A DNA stretch of 64,000 nt from Burkholderiaceae bacterium DAT-1 (GTDB lineage: Bacteria; Pseudomonadota; Gammaproteobacteria; Burkholderiales; Chitinimonadaceae). Shown here one piece after another: positions 47,969 through 56,751 of the stretch (within the stretch, counting starts at the first letter, position 1; the number at the start of each line of letters is the position of its first letter). Location of the stretch: assembly GCA_019084025.1 (NCBI GenBank), contig JAHRBI010000001.1:372001-436000 (forward strand), given 5' to 3'. Position numbers and translations under genes: made by a program. The notes below the pieces were generated by a model. The model ran no database searches, was not told the origin of the DNA, and worked only from the letters and a program-made list of their open reading frames with translations.

Positions 47969-48096
47969 GGGCACATTCCATATATCTGTTTGAGTGCCAG
48001 CATACTACCCGACAAACTCTTCCGACATAAAGAACAGTATTTCATATTTCGTTTCATTGTGTATCTATACGCAACGAAACACACTTCACGAAGCGA

Positions 48097-49335
48097 CTAG
48101 ATCGGCTCCGAGCCAAACTGCAGTGCAAATCGCAGCAAGGCTTCGGCATCGCCCGGTCGTCCAAAATAGTAACCCTGAATCTGGTCGCATCGCATGGCTT
48201 GCAGGATATCCACCGTGGCCAGTTCTTCCACACCTTCAGCAACAACGGTCATACCCAGCTTGTGAGCCAGATCAATGACCGATTCGACGATATGGCTCTC
48301 ACGCGTCCCGGCTTTCAAATCCTGAATGAAGCTGCGGTCAATCTTGAGCTTGTTGATGGGCAAGCGCAGCAAGTGCGTTAGGGAGGAATACCCTGTGCCA
48401 AAATCATCTAGCGCGACACGACATCCCAGCGACTGCAGACGCTGCAGTGTTTCAATCGTCGCGTCGATATCGCTCACGGCTGCCGATTCGGTCAGCTCGA
48501 ACATAACCTGCGCCGGCGGAAGATTCCAGATTGCCAATCCATCGGCGATGATGTCAGGCAAGCCACTGTCCATCAGGTCATTAGCACCAAGATTCAGGCT
48601 GATGGTGCCACGATAACCACGCCCATTGAGCATGGCGATTTCTCGAAAGCCGGTATTGAGCACAAAACGCGTCAGTTCGTTATGCAAATGCAAGCGTTCT
48701 GCCACAATCACAATTTCGTAGGGCGGCACCCACCCCAGTGATGCATCCTGCCAGCGCAATAGTGCTTCAGCCCCCGCGCAACAACCACTATTTAAATCAA
48801 CCATCGGCTGATAAGCCAGATGCAGCGCATTATCGGCCAGTGCTTCGCGCAACGGACCACCCAGTCTTTGCACCAATTGCTTATCGTAGTCGTGACGCGC
48901 ATCATACATGGCCACACCACTACCCGAGATTTGCGCCGCAGCGGCTTCGGCTGACTCCACCAGTGTTCCGGGTGAACGGGCATGGCGCGGCCCTAGTGCG
49001 ATGCCTACTTTTGGCAGGAACAGCAATGGCGTCCGCTCGAAACGATTTAACTCATCCAGCACCCGATGTGCCGCCAGTACAGCCTGCCCTTCGCTTTGCA
49101 GCTGCGGCAGCATGAACACGACATGACGACCATCTATGGCTTCGCACGCATCCTGTTCGCGTAACCATTGTTTGACCTGTACAACGACTTGTGCCGCGCG
49201 CGCACCCGCCATCCCGCCCAGATCCAGCCACAACAGCGCCGTAAGCGCATCTTCGCTTGCCACCGCAAGCGATCTCGCCAATGTCGAAGCCAATTCAGGC
49301 GAAAGCGGCCCTCCGCTATCCTGTTCAAGCATCAT
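48097..49335 (-). CDS. EAL-domain cyclic-di-GMP phosphodiesterase
   Basis: The EAL domain (about 160-405) is complete: GAEALLRW (Glu190), NLGANDLMD, FELTES, LDDFGTGYSSL, KIDRSFI, VVAEGVE and YYFGRP, so cleavage of c-di-GMP to pGpG is likely. The N-terminal 150 residues are a degenerate GGDEF-like domain without an active GGDEF motif, possibly for GTP sensing. No membrane segment is seen. The first ATG overlaps the stop of the HD-GYP gene (ATGA). Confidence 0.92.
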   Translation of the reverse strand: MMLEQDSGGPLSPELASTLARSLAVASEDALTALLWLDLGGMAGARAAQVVVQVKQWLREQDACEAIDGRHVVFMLPQLQSEGQAVLAAHRVLDELNRFERTPLLFLPKVGIALGPRHARSPGTLVESAEAAAAQISGSGVAMYDARHDYDKQLVQRLGGPLREALADNALHLAYQPMVDLNSGCCAGAEALLRWQDASLGWVPPYEIVIVAERLHLHNELTRFVLNTGFREIAMLNGRGYRGTISLNLGANDLMDSGLPDIIADGLAIWNLPPAQVMFELTESAAVSDIDATIETLQRLQSLGCRVALDDFGTGYSSLTHLLRLPINKLKIDRSFIQDLKAGTRESHIVESVIDLAHKLGMTVVAEGVEELATVDILQAMRCDQIQGYYFGRPGDAEALLRFALQFGSEPI

Positions 49336-50633
49336 GACGGTGCCTGAAAATAATCGCGAGGATCAATACCGAAGGCCCCCATCGGCAATTCGCGGCGCAC
49401 CGCGACCGGATTGGAACCGATCTGCGTCATCAAATCGACGATGACAGGACGGGTGTAATCTTTGCGGTGAGCATCCTTAATCAGCATGACACGTGGCTTG
49501 AGGCGACGGGCGCGATTCTGCCCCACGACGATGCCGATCTCGCCGCTGGACAGCTCCACCAGTGTCCCTACATGAAAAATCCCCACACACTGCGCAAATT
49601 GTTCCACCAGGGGCGCATGGAAATAGTGCTCGGCCCACTTGTGCAAAATCTGCAGTGCCTCGTGACTCGTCAGCGAGACGCCGTAATTCCGGTTGCTGGT
49701 CAGTGCGGTAAAGCAATCGACAATGCCTGCCATCGAACCGAACAGGCCGATATCCTGCCCCTTGAGGCCATAGGGATAGCCACTCCCATCAAACCGCTCG
49801 TGATGGCGGGCGACCGCATCGAATACATCCATCGGTACGCCACCCATGGAATCGAGAATATCCAGGCTCAGACGCACGTGCGTCTTCATCGTTTCATATT
49901 GTTCAGCAGTATGACGCCCCGTCACCGCTCGCAATTCGGCCGGGAGGCGCAATTTACCGATATCCAGCATCAGCCCGGCCATGCCCAGCCAGGCCAGTGA
50001 ATGCTTGGGGTAGCCAAGATGTCGGCCAAATGCCAGCATATAAATGGCGGTATCCGCTGCATGGGCGTATCCGGTTTTATCCTGATCACGCAGCTTCGTC
50101 AGCCAAAGCAGCGCATTGGGGTTACGCACTACCGAGTCAACCAGATCCCCGACAACTTCTTCGACTTGCTGCAAGCTAGGCGGCTTATCATTGACCAGCG
50201 CTTCGGCCAGTGACTCCATCAGCTCATCGGCAGCCAGTAACGATTCCTTGGCCTTGGGCAACTCTTCGGGGACGCTCCGACCTTCGTCATATAGCACCAC
50301 AGGGACACTGGACTGACCGGCAAAGGGCTCGCGCACCTTGAGAATGTCTGATGTGATCCGTGCCTTGCTCACATCATCGATCACGACCGGCGCGTCGGTC
50401 GAGCTGGCTGCGAGCACATCAAATGGAATCAATGCCGACCAGCGCGACATCCCGCCAAGCGAGCGTCCAAGGTCGACCTTCACGTGCTTGCAGTACTGAA
50501 CCAGCATGTCCAGCTGCAAGCCCGAGTCAATCAGAAATCCCTGCATCAGGAAAGGCGTATCCAGCCAGGGGCGATCCAGCTCACAGACAAACATACCCAA
50601 CTGCAAATCCGCCACGTCTACATGTACTTCCAT
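49332..50633 (-). CDS. HD-GYP domain protein with DUF3391, altered HD motif
   Basis: The N-terminal DUF3391 domain (VDVADLQLGMFVCELDRPWL) is followed by an HD-GYP domain. The GYP part is complete (HHERFDGSGYPYGLKGQDIG), but the HD pair reads LMLDIGK, with Leu223 where His is usual. HD-GYP proteins hydrolyse c-di-GMP to GMP; loss of that metal-binding His may weaken or change activity. The ATG at 50633 has GGAG upstream. It shares an operon with the EAL protein, which overlaps by four bases. Confidence 0.9.
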   Translation of the reverse strand: MEVHVDVADLQLGMFVCELDRPWLDTPFLMQGFLIDSGLQLDMLVQYCKHVKVDLGRSLGGMSRWSALIPFDVLAASSTDAPVVIDDVSKARITSDILKVREPFAGQSSVPVVLYDEGRSVPEELPKAKESLLAADELMESLAEALVNDKPPSLQQVEEVVGDLVDSVVRNPNALLWLTKLRDQDKTGYAHAADTAIYMLAFGRHLGYPKHSLAWLGMAGLMLDIGKLRLPAELRAVTGRHTAEQYETMKTHVRLSLDILDSMGGVPMDVFDAVARHHERFDGSGYPYGLKGQDIGLFGSMAGIVDCFTALTSNRNYGVSLTSHEALQILHKWAEHYFHAPLVEQFAQCVGIFHVGTLVELSSGEIGIVVGQNRARRLKPRVMLIKDAHRKDYTRPVIVDLMTQIGSNPVAVRRELPMGAFGIDPRDYFQAPS

Positions 50634-50776
50634 GTGTGCTCCGTGCACCTCTGAACCACCTTGCACGCAACGATAAAACAGCGCGTGTTTCACCATTGTA
50701 GTGCAGCCCCCCTGCACATCTGTCATTCGCAGATGATTGGCTGCATTATGCCACACGCATTAGAAGTCACTAATAT

Positions 50777-50799
50777 GCAAAACGGGCCAAATGGCCCGT
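50777..50799 (-). terminator. Terminator after ridA, end of the long minus-strand run
   Basis: A perfect 7-bp stem (ACGGGCC / GGCCCGT, 4-base loop) followed on the minus strand by TTTGCAT; it lies 36 bases beyond the ridA stop. Confidence 0.7.
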
Positions 50800-50834
50800 C
50801 TTCGTGTATTAACAACACATTTACCTGATTTGGA

Positions 50835-51215
50835 TCAGCTCAGCACCATCACTGCATCCGCTTCGACCAGACCACCCTTCGGCAAAGCAGCAGCCTGAAT
50901 CGCTGCGCGCGCAGGATACGGTGCCTCGAAGTACTGGCCCATGATCTCGTTCAGCTTGGCAAAATTGCCCAGATCAATCACGAATACGCCCAGCTTGACG
51001 ATGTCTTTCAGATCGCCACCCGCTGCTTGCGCCACTGCACGCAAGTTCTGGAACATCTGATGTGCTTGCGCTTCAAAACCTTCAGCCAGATCGCCGGTAG
51101 TTGGCACAATGCCCAGCTGGCCGGACAGGTAAACAGTATTGCCCACCTTCACAGCTTGAGAGTATGCGCCGATGGCTTTAGGGGCGTTGTCGCTGTGGAT
51201 GATTTCGCGGGACAT
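50835..51215 (-). CDS. ridA: RidA-family reactive-intermediate deaminase
   Basis: RidA hydrolyses 2-aminoacrylate and related enamines released by PLP enzymes. The 126 residues show SDNAPKAIGAYSQAV, VYLSGQLG and the catalytic Arg segment YPARAAIQAAALPKGG, typical of the family. AAGGAG lies before the ATG. It follows hemW by 45 bases on the same strand. Confidence 0.95.
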   Translation of the reverse strand: MSREIIHSDNAPKAIGAYSQAVKVGNTVYLSGQLGIVPTTGDLAEGFEAQAHQMFQNLRAVAQAAGGDLKDIVKLGVFVIDLGNFAKLNEIMGQYFEAPYPARAAIQAAALPKGGLVEADAVMVLS

Positions 51216-51260
51216 GGGGGAACTCCTTGGGTAAGTTGGTTAAACGGTCGCTCGGGCGAC

Positions 51261-52445
51261 TCACTCTTCGGGTAAAAACAATTCGAACAGTCGATTCTGG
51301 TAACGGCGGCCCAGCCCGCTCGGCGCGAGCTTCGATGGATCTGCATCCAGCAGTCCCAGTCGATTCGCCTCGTTCAGCGGACGGCTCATCGCAGCCAGCG
51401 GCAGACCGGTACGTTCGGTAAAAAATTCGACCGGCACGCCTTCGGTGAGACGCATGGCGTTGAGCATGAACTCAAAGGGCAGTTGATCAGGCGTCACCAA
51501 TTCTTCAGTCCGCACCGCATTGCCCTGTGCAATGGCCGATAGATAGGCCGTGGGCTGTTTGTGCCGCATCTGGCGGATGATGCGATCGGGAAAACTCAGC
51601 TTGCCGTGCGCACCCGCACCAATGCCCAGATAGTCGCCAAACGCCCAGTAATTCAGATTGTGCCGCGCACGATGGCCACGGCGCGCATAGGCTGACGTTT
51701 CATAGTGATCGAATCCTGCCTGCTGCAAACGCGCTTCGATCTGGTCGTGCATCTCGGCGGCGATATCTTCGTCAGGAATCGGCGGCGGATAACGATGGAA
51801 CAATGTATTTGGTTCCAGCGTCAGGTGATAACAGCTCAGATGCGCGGGTCCGAAACCGAGTGCCGTTTCCACATCAGCCAGCGCCTCTTCAATCGTCTGA
51901 TTCGGCAGCGCAAACATCAGATCCAGATTAAAGGTATCGAATATTTCTGCCGCCAGCGCGGCTGCCCGCTTGGCTTCATCGGCATCATGAATCCGGCCAA
52001 TGGCCTGCAGATGGCCGGCATTGAAGCTCTGAATTCCCAGCGACACCCGATTGATGCCTGCTGCACGATAGCCCCGGAATCGATCAGCCTCGACCGTACC
52101 CGGATTGGCCTCCAGCGTAATTTCGGCATCGGGCAACAGCTTCACGCGGGCACGGATCGCAGCGATCAGCGTATCCATGGCCTCGGCAGAAAACAGGCTA
52201 GGCGTCCCGCCGCCCATGAAAATCGTATGGATGGGCCGTCCCCAGATCAATGGGAGACTATGCTCCAGATCAGCAATCAGTGCCTGAATATAGCCTGCCT
52301 CGTCAAAGCCATTTTTGGACTCGTGCGAGTTAAAATCGCAATAGGGGCATTTGCGCACACACCAGGGGAAATGGATATACAGCGACAGCGGAGGCAGCGC
52401 GGTCAGGCCTTGCCACTGATTGGGCCGTTGCAGGGTGATGCTCAT
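51261..52445 (-). CDS. hemW: HemW-type radical SAM protein (coproporphyrinogen III oxidase-like)
   Basis: HemW binds an iron-sulfur cluster with Cys29, Cys33 and Cys36 (WCVRKCPYCDF) and SAM, and is thought to carry haem into respiratory enzymes; it is not an active HemN. Further motifs: FMGGGTPSLF, LEANPGTVE and INRVSLGIQSF. At 394 residues it is the normal length. It follows the small gene at 52447 with one base between. Confidence 0.93.
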   Translation of the reverse strand: MSITLQRPNQWQGLTALPPLSLYIHFPWCVRKCPYCDFNSHESKNGFDEAGYIQALIADLEHSLPLIWGRPIHTIFMGGGTPSLFSAEAMDTLIAAIRARVKLLPDAEITLEANPGTVEADRFRGYRAAGINRVSLGIQSFNAGHLQAIGRIHDADEAKRAAALAAEIFDTFNLDLMFALPNQTIEEALADVETALGFGPAHLSCYHLTLEPNTLFHRYPPPIPDEDIAAEMHDQIEARLQQAGFDHYETSAYARRGHRARHNLNYWAFGDYLGIGAGAHGKLSFPDRIIRQMRHKQPTAYLSAIAQGNAVRTEELVTPDQLPFEFMLNAMRLTEGVPVEFFTERTGLPLAAMSRPLNEANRLGLLDADPSKLAPSGLGRRYQNRLFELFLPEE

Positions 52446-52446
52446 A

Positions 52447-52662
52447 TCAGCCCTTGCGATACGGATTGACGAGGCCGGCCATCATCTCGACCAGTGCCTG
52501 ACGCAATTGCGCTTCCGAGACCTCCATCAACAGGCCATCTTCGAACGCATCCTGCGCCATCTGGCGCAGCTCGTCGAAGTTCTCCTGCATGACTTTGACC
52601 TTCTCGGTGCAGCTCACCACCGAGCCATCATCCTTGAGCCACTTCGGCCATTCCTGACTCAT
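52447..52662 (-). CDS. Conserved small hypothetical protein between rdgB and hemW
   Basis: The 71 residues start MSQEWPKWLKDDGSVVSCTEK, with an acidic helical middle (about 25-60) and no signal or membrane segment. The ATG overlaps the rdgB stop (ATGA) and its stop lies one base before hemW, so it is translated as part of the row. I do not recognise a domain; the tight position suggests a real gene. Confidence 0.65.
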   Translation of the reverse strand: MSQEWPKWLKDDGSVVSCTEKVKVMQENFDELRQMAQDAFEDGLLMEVSEAQLRQALVEMMAGLVNPYRKG

Positions 52663-53252
52663 GCACCGGCCTCACGCAATTTATCCAGCAACGCATTCAG
52701 CGCCTTGCCGCGATGACTCACCGGATTCTTTTCTTCCGGCGTCAGCTCGGCCACGGTCTTGCCAAAGGCAGGCACATAGACCAGCGGATCATAACCAAAG
52801 CCGCCCTCGCCCTTCGGGCTATCCAGCAGCACGCCATCAAATCGGCCTTCGGCAATGAGCGGGCGCGGATCGTCAGCATGGCGCACCAGCACCAGTGCGG
52901 CATAGTAGAAGGCGCGGCGATCAGCCTGTCCGGCCATGTCGGCCAGCAGCTTTTCGTTATTGCGGGCATCCGATTTCGGCTCACCGGCATATCGTGCAGA
53001 ATACACGCCCGGCGCGCCGCCCAGCGCTTCCACACAAATGCCGGAATCATCCGCCAGCGCAGGCAGGCCGGTCACGCGTGATGCATGGCGCGCTTTGACC
53101 AGCGCATTCTCGACAAAGGTGGCATGCGGCTCTTCAGCCTCGCTCACGCCCAGCTGCCCCTGTGGAATCAGTTCGATGTCCAGCGTGGCAAACAGGCGCT
53201 GGAATTCTTTCAATTTGCCCGCGTTATTGCTGGCCAGCACAATGCGTTTCAT
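52659..53252 (-). CDS. rdgB: dITP/XTP pyrophosphatase
   Basis: RdgB removes non-canonical purine nucleoside triphosphates. The HAM1 signature is present: LASNNAGKLKEF at the N-terminus, TFVENALVKARHAS, LADDSGICVEALGGAPGVYSARYAG (shortened: LADDSGICVEALGGAPG) and GYDPLVYVP with the closing SHRGKALN. The ATG at 53252 has AGGA eight bases upstream and gives 197 residues. It belongs to the row from the kinase to ridA. Confidence 0.96.
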   Translation of the reverse strand: MKRIVLASNNAGKLKEFQRLFATLDIELIPQGQLGVSEAEEPHATFVENALVKARHASRVTGLPALADDSGICVEALGGAPGVYSARYAGEPKSDARNNEKLLADMAGQADRRAFYYAALVLVRHADDPRPLIAEGRFDGVLLDSPKGEGGFGYDPLVYVPAFGKTVAELTPEEKNPVSHRGKALNALLDKLREAGA

Positions 53253-53277
53253 GCTCTTTATCCTTTTCGACAACGAC

Positions 53278-53793
53278 TTAGTCGTGTTCGGCCTGATCAC
53301 GGTTGGCGTGCGCTTCATCCGCCAGTCGCTTGAAATGGCGAATCGCTTCGGCACATTTTTCCGGATCGTTAAGCCCAAAGCAAAATACTTTGCCATCCAC
53401 AGCCTTCACCCGAATGCCGCGATTCAGCGAAGGGGTAAAGTTGCCGCCATGTATTTCAATACCCTCCACCACGCGCACCGGCTGACGTGGCTGGTCCGGC
53501 AAGGTGACGACTTCGACGGTATGGATTTCGTTCATCATTAACTCACCGCGCACACCCGGCCGGAAGATGCCCCAGCGCCAGCGCAGCGAGATCGCATCCA
53601 CGCGAATCTGATACGTCAGCCAGCGCTCTGCCATAAAAAACAGCACCAGCGCGATCACGCCAAAGCCAATCTGCAGCGTCGAACCCCAGCCCTGCGCCAC
53701 CCAGCCGGCGATGGCCAGACCAATCGGCACCAGCGTCGCAGGCGCCCAGATCACCGCCTGCTTGTAATCATGCTTGAAGTTAGCGCTGCTCAT
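53278..53793 (-). CDS. Membrane protein with PH-like domain, unknown function
   Basis: Two membrane segments (about residues 13-33 and 38-55) precede a PH-like beta region (TYQIRVDAISLRWRWG, then RGIRVKAVDGKVFCFGLND) and a helical end. The layout resembles bacterial PH-domain membrane proteins, but I cannot name the family with certainty. It overlaps dusA by 14 bases. Confidence 0.65.
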   Translation of the reverse strand: MSSANFKHDYKQAVIWAPATLVPIGLAIAGWVAQGWGSTLQIGFGVIALVLFFMAERWLTYQIRVDAISLRWRWGIFRPGVRGELMMNEIHTVEVVTLPDQPRQPVRVVEGIEIHGGNFTPSLNRGIRVKAVDGKVFCFGLNDPEKCAEAIRHFKRLADEAHANRDQAEHD

Positions 53794-54766
53794 GTTCCAC
53801 CTGTGCCAATGCGGTTTCGATCAGTTCCGGCGTTGCGCCCTTGAGCAAGGATGCATCGGACAGCATACGCCGCCAGGTGCGGCCGCCATACACGCCGTGA
53901 TAGAGCCCCAGCATATGGCGCACCACATGCTTGACCTCTGTCTTGCCATTTTTCATGACGTGCTCGATATAGCCCATCATGTGGCGAGCGATGTCGGCGC
54001 GCGTCGGCACCGGATGATCATCGCCATAAAAACGCGCATCCACGGCCGCAAACTGGTAAGGATCGTGATAGGCCATGCGACCGATCATCACACCGTCCAG
54101 ATGCTGCAGATGCTCGGCACTGGCGTCCCAGTTGTCGATGCCGCCGTTGATGAGGATTTCCAGCTGCGGGAAATCGCGCTTCAACTGGTACACATAATCG
54201 TATTTCAGTGGCGGGATTTCGCGATTCTGTTTGGGTGAAAGCCCCTTGAGAATGGCATTGCGCGCATGGGCAATAAACACCTCGCAGCCCGCATCCGCCA
54301 CCGTGCCGACAAAATCGCGCACAAAGCTGTAATCCTCGACCGCATCGATCCCGATACGGTGTTTCACCGTCACCGGAATGGTGGTCGCATCGCGCATGGC
54401 CTTTACGCAATCCGCCACCAGCGCAGGCTCCGCCATCAGGCAAGCACCAAACGAGCCGCTCTGCACGCGTTCGGACGGGCAACCGACGTTCAGATTGACC
54501 TCGTCGTAGCCCCACTCGGCAGCGATCTTCGCACATTGCGCCAGATCCGCCGGATCAGATCCGCCCAGCTGCAAGGCAACCGGATGCTCATCATCATTGA
54601 AATCCAGATGACGGTTGCGATCACCATGAATGATCGCACCGGTGGTCACCATTTCGGTATACAGCCAGGCGTACCGGCTGATCTGCCGCAGGAAATAACG
54701 GAAATGCCGGTCAGTCCAGTCCAGCATGGGTGCAAGCGCGACCCGGCGTGAGGCTTGATGGTGCAT
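53780..54766 (-). CDS. dusA: tRNA-dihydrouridine(20/20a) synthase
   Basis: DusA reduces uridines 20 and 20a of tRNA with FMN and NADPH. Motifs: RVALAPMLDWTDRHFRYFLR (shortened: APMLDWTDRH), LNVGCPSERVQSGSFGACLM with the catalytic Cys of GCPS, KHRIGID, HARNAILKGLSPKQNRE (shortened: HARNAILKGLSPK) and INGGI. Length is standard at 328 residues. It sits within the same row as rph and rdgB. Confidence 0.95.
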   Translation of the reverse strand: MHHQASRRVALAPMLDWTDRHFRYFLRQISRYAWLYTEMVTTGAIIHGDRNRHLDFNDDEHPVALQLGGSDPADLAQCAKIAAEWGYDEVNLNVGCPSERVQSGSFGACLMAEPALVADCVKAMRDATTIPVTVKHRIGIDAVEDYSFVRDFVGTVADAGCEVFIAHARNAILKGLSPKQNREIPPLKYDYVYQLKRDFPQLEILINGGIDNWDASAEHLQHLDGVMIGRMAYHDPYQFAAVDARFYGDDHPVPTRADIARHMMGYIEHVMKNGKTEVKHVVRHMLGLYHGVYGGRTWRRMLSDASLLKGATPELIETALAQVEHEQR

Positions 54767-54794
54767 GTACTACTTTCAGTTTTTCGGAAAATGA

Positions 54795-55046
54795 TTAAAG
54801 GGGAACATAAAACCCCCACACTCCCGGCGACAATTCACTTGCCGCGAAACACAAATCTGGGTTCGCTAGGAACTGGTAAACGAAGGCACGGTGCTTTTGC
54901 CCAGGATACTGAGGATGCTCGACCCAAACAGGCGCATCCACAGTGCGCACCCATTCTTCGCCCCAAACATCGCGCCCCAACACCGAAAGATTCGTGCCCT
55001 CCGGTGCAACTGCCAATGCTTGCCAAAATGGAGTTACATTCCCCAT
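54795..55046 (-). CDS. Small hypothetical protein between rph and dusA
   Basis: The 83 residues are rich in Trp, Val, Pro and Gly (WGEEWVRTVDAPVWVEHP), and end GVWGFYVPL; there is no signal or membrane segment. The ATG stands one base after the rph stop, which implies coupled translation, and the end lies 28 bases before dusA. No family is recognised. Confidence 0.55.
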   Translation of the reverse strand: MGNVTPFWQALAVAPEGTNLSVLGRDVWGEEWVRTVDAPVWVEHPQYPGQKHRAFVYQFLANPDLCFAASELSPGVWGFYVPL

Positions 55047-55047
55047 A

Positions 55048-55761
55048 TCAGCCCAATGCAGCCTTCTGCGCCGCAATCAGCTCGGCAATGCCGCGCTCTG
55101 CCAGTTCCAGCAGCGTATTCATTTCTGCACGGCTGAACGGCGTCCCTTCGGCGGTACCCTGCAGCTCCACAAAGCCGCCCGCACCGGTCATCACGACGTT
55201 CATGTCGGTATCGCAGCCGCTATCTTCCGGGTAATCCAGATCCAGCACCGGCTCGCCATTCACAATACCAACCGAGATTGCCGCCACATGATCGCGCACA
55301 GGCGAAGCAGGCAATTTGCCAGCGGCGACCAGCTTGTTACAGGCATCCATCAGGGCAATAAACGCGCCGGTAATGCTCGCGCAGCGCGTGCCGCCATCAG
55401 CCTGCAGCACATCGCAGTCGAGGGTAATCTGGCGCTCGCCGAGCGCCTTGAGATCCACAACCGCGCGCAGGCTGCGGCCAATGAGACGCTGGATTTCCTG
55501 AGTGCGGCCACTTTGCTTGCCCTGTGCGGCTTCGCGTTTCATGCGGGAATGAGTCGAACGCGGCAGCATGCCGTATTCAGCCGTCACCCAGCCTTCGCCC
55601 TTGCCCTTGAGAAAGGGCGGCACGGACTCTTCCACGCTGGCCGTGCACAGCACTTTGGTCTGACCCATTTCGATCAGCACCGAGCCTTCTGCATGGCAGG
55701 TGTAATTGCGGGTGATGCGTACAGTACGCAGTTGCTCGGCAGAACGGCCGGACGCTCGCAT
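55048..55761 (-). CDS. rph: Ribonuclease PH
   Basis: RNase PH trims tRNA 3' ends by phosphorolysis. Signatures: [66 protein letters not shown] (shortened: [13 protein letters not shown]) and [12 protein letters not shown]. The ATG at 55761 has AGGAG eight bases upstream. It has 237 residues, as usual, and a perfect -10 box lies just upstream. Confidence 0.96.
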   Translation of the reverse strand: MRASGRSAEQLRTVRITRNYTCHAEGSVLIEMGQTKVLCTASVEESVPPFLKGKGEGWVTAEYGMLPRSTHSRMKREAAQGKQSGRTQEIQRLIGRSLRAVVDLKALGERQITLDCDVLQADGGTRCASITGAFIALMDACNKLVAAGKLPASPVRDHVAAISVGIVNGEPVLDLDYPEDSGCDTDMNVVMTGAGGFVELQGTAEGTPFSRAEMNTLLELAERGIAELIAAQKAALG

Positions 55762-55788
55762 AGTCACTCTCCTAGTTGATCAGGGAGG

Positions 55789-55794
55789 ATTATA
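55789..55794 (-). promoter_or_regulatory. Consensus -10 box upstream of rph
   Basis: TATAAT on the minus strand, 28 bases before the rph ATG, in the 78-base gap behind the phosphatase gene. The -35 region (CGTCTT at 17 bases) is poor, so the promoter may be weak or activator-dependent. Confidence 0.4.
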
Positions 55795-55839
55795 CGCGAG
55801 CCTGTCCGGCCAAGACGAACGGGCGGGGAAAAATTGCCT

Positions 55840-56751
55840 TTACTTCGAGTACTTGCGGATGGCGTCCTGAATTTCCTGAATGGCCGCTTCGATATCGGCT
55901 TCGGTAATATCCTTGCTGCCTTTCAGTGCCTTGTCATTGGCCAGTGTGTGCAACTGGGTCGTCACTTCGCCCTGACTCAGCTTGTGCGTCGACAGCGCAC
56001 CACTGATTTCTTCCTGCTCTTCGTGCCAGTTGATCGCCACGGCAGTTAGATTGTCGCAGTACTGACCACCTGCCGCTTCGGCACGGTCCAGTAATTGCGG
56101 CAGGGCGTACAGCACGGGGAAGGTGCTCAGCATCTGTTCCAGCTCCACCTGATTCAGGCCACCCCACATGCCATCCGTACACAGCAACACGGTGTCGCCA
56201 TCGTGTAGCTGGGTTTTATCCAGCTCCACCTCTGGCGGGAACATGCTGCCCAGGCAGTTGTAAATTTTGTTGCGGTCCGGATGAGTGCGCGCCTGCTCCT
56301 CGGTGATGCGACCCTGATCAATCAGCGCCTGAACCTTGGAATGATCCTTGGTGCGCTTATGCACGCGCCCCTTGCGCAGCAGATACAAGCGGGAATCACC
56401 AACATGCCCCCAATAGATCATGCCATCTTGAATGATGGCAGCGACTACCGTCGTACGCGGCGTTTCTAGCAGAGAGTGATTGCCTGCATAGTTGAAAATC
56501 GCCTCGTGACACTTTACAAAACCGTCGTGCAAAAACGTGTGCGGATTGGGAATGGTCGGCTTGGCGCGGCGCTGGAACAGCTCGGCCAGCAGCTCCACTG
56601 TAATCTGCGCGGCTACTTCACCATGCAGGTGCCCCCCCATACCGTCGGCCACCACCATCAGCAAGGAATCGCGGCTGTAGGAATAGCACATGCGATCCTG
56701 ATTGTATTGGCGGGCGCCCTGGCGGCTTTCCTGAAAAATCGTGAACTTCAT
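55840..56751 (-). CDS. PP2C-family serine/threonine phosphatase
   Basis: The PP2C catalytic domain (about 1-245) shows the metal-binding VVADGMGGH (Asp36), GHVGDSRLYLLR, LLCTDGMWGG and YCDNLTAVAI. It should remove phosphate from Ser/Thr residues. A C-terminal helical tail (about 250-303) has no known domain. The start overlaps the kinase stop (ATGA), so the phosphatase is paired with the kinase. Confidence 0.93.
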   Translation of the reverse strand: MKFTIFQESRQGARQYNQDRMCYSYSRDSLLMVVADGMGGHLHGEVAAQITVELLAELFQRRAKPTIPNPHTFLHDGFVKCHEAIFNYAGNHSLLETPRTTVVAAIIQDGMIYWGHVGDSRLYLLRKGRVHKRTKDHSKVQALIDQGRITEEQARTHPDRNKIYNCLGSMFPPEVELDKTQLHDGDTVLLCTDGMWGGLNQVELEQMLSTFPVLYALPQLLDRAEAAGGQYCDNLTAVAINWHEEQEEISGALSTHKLSQGEVTTQLHTLANDKALKGSKDITEADIEAAIQEIQDAIRKYSK

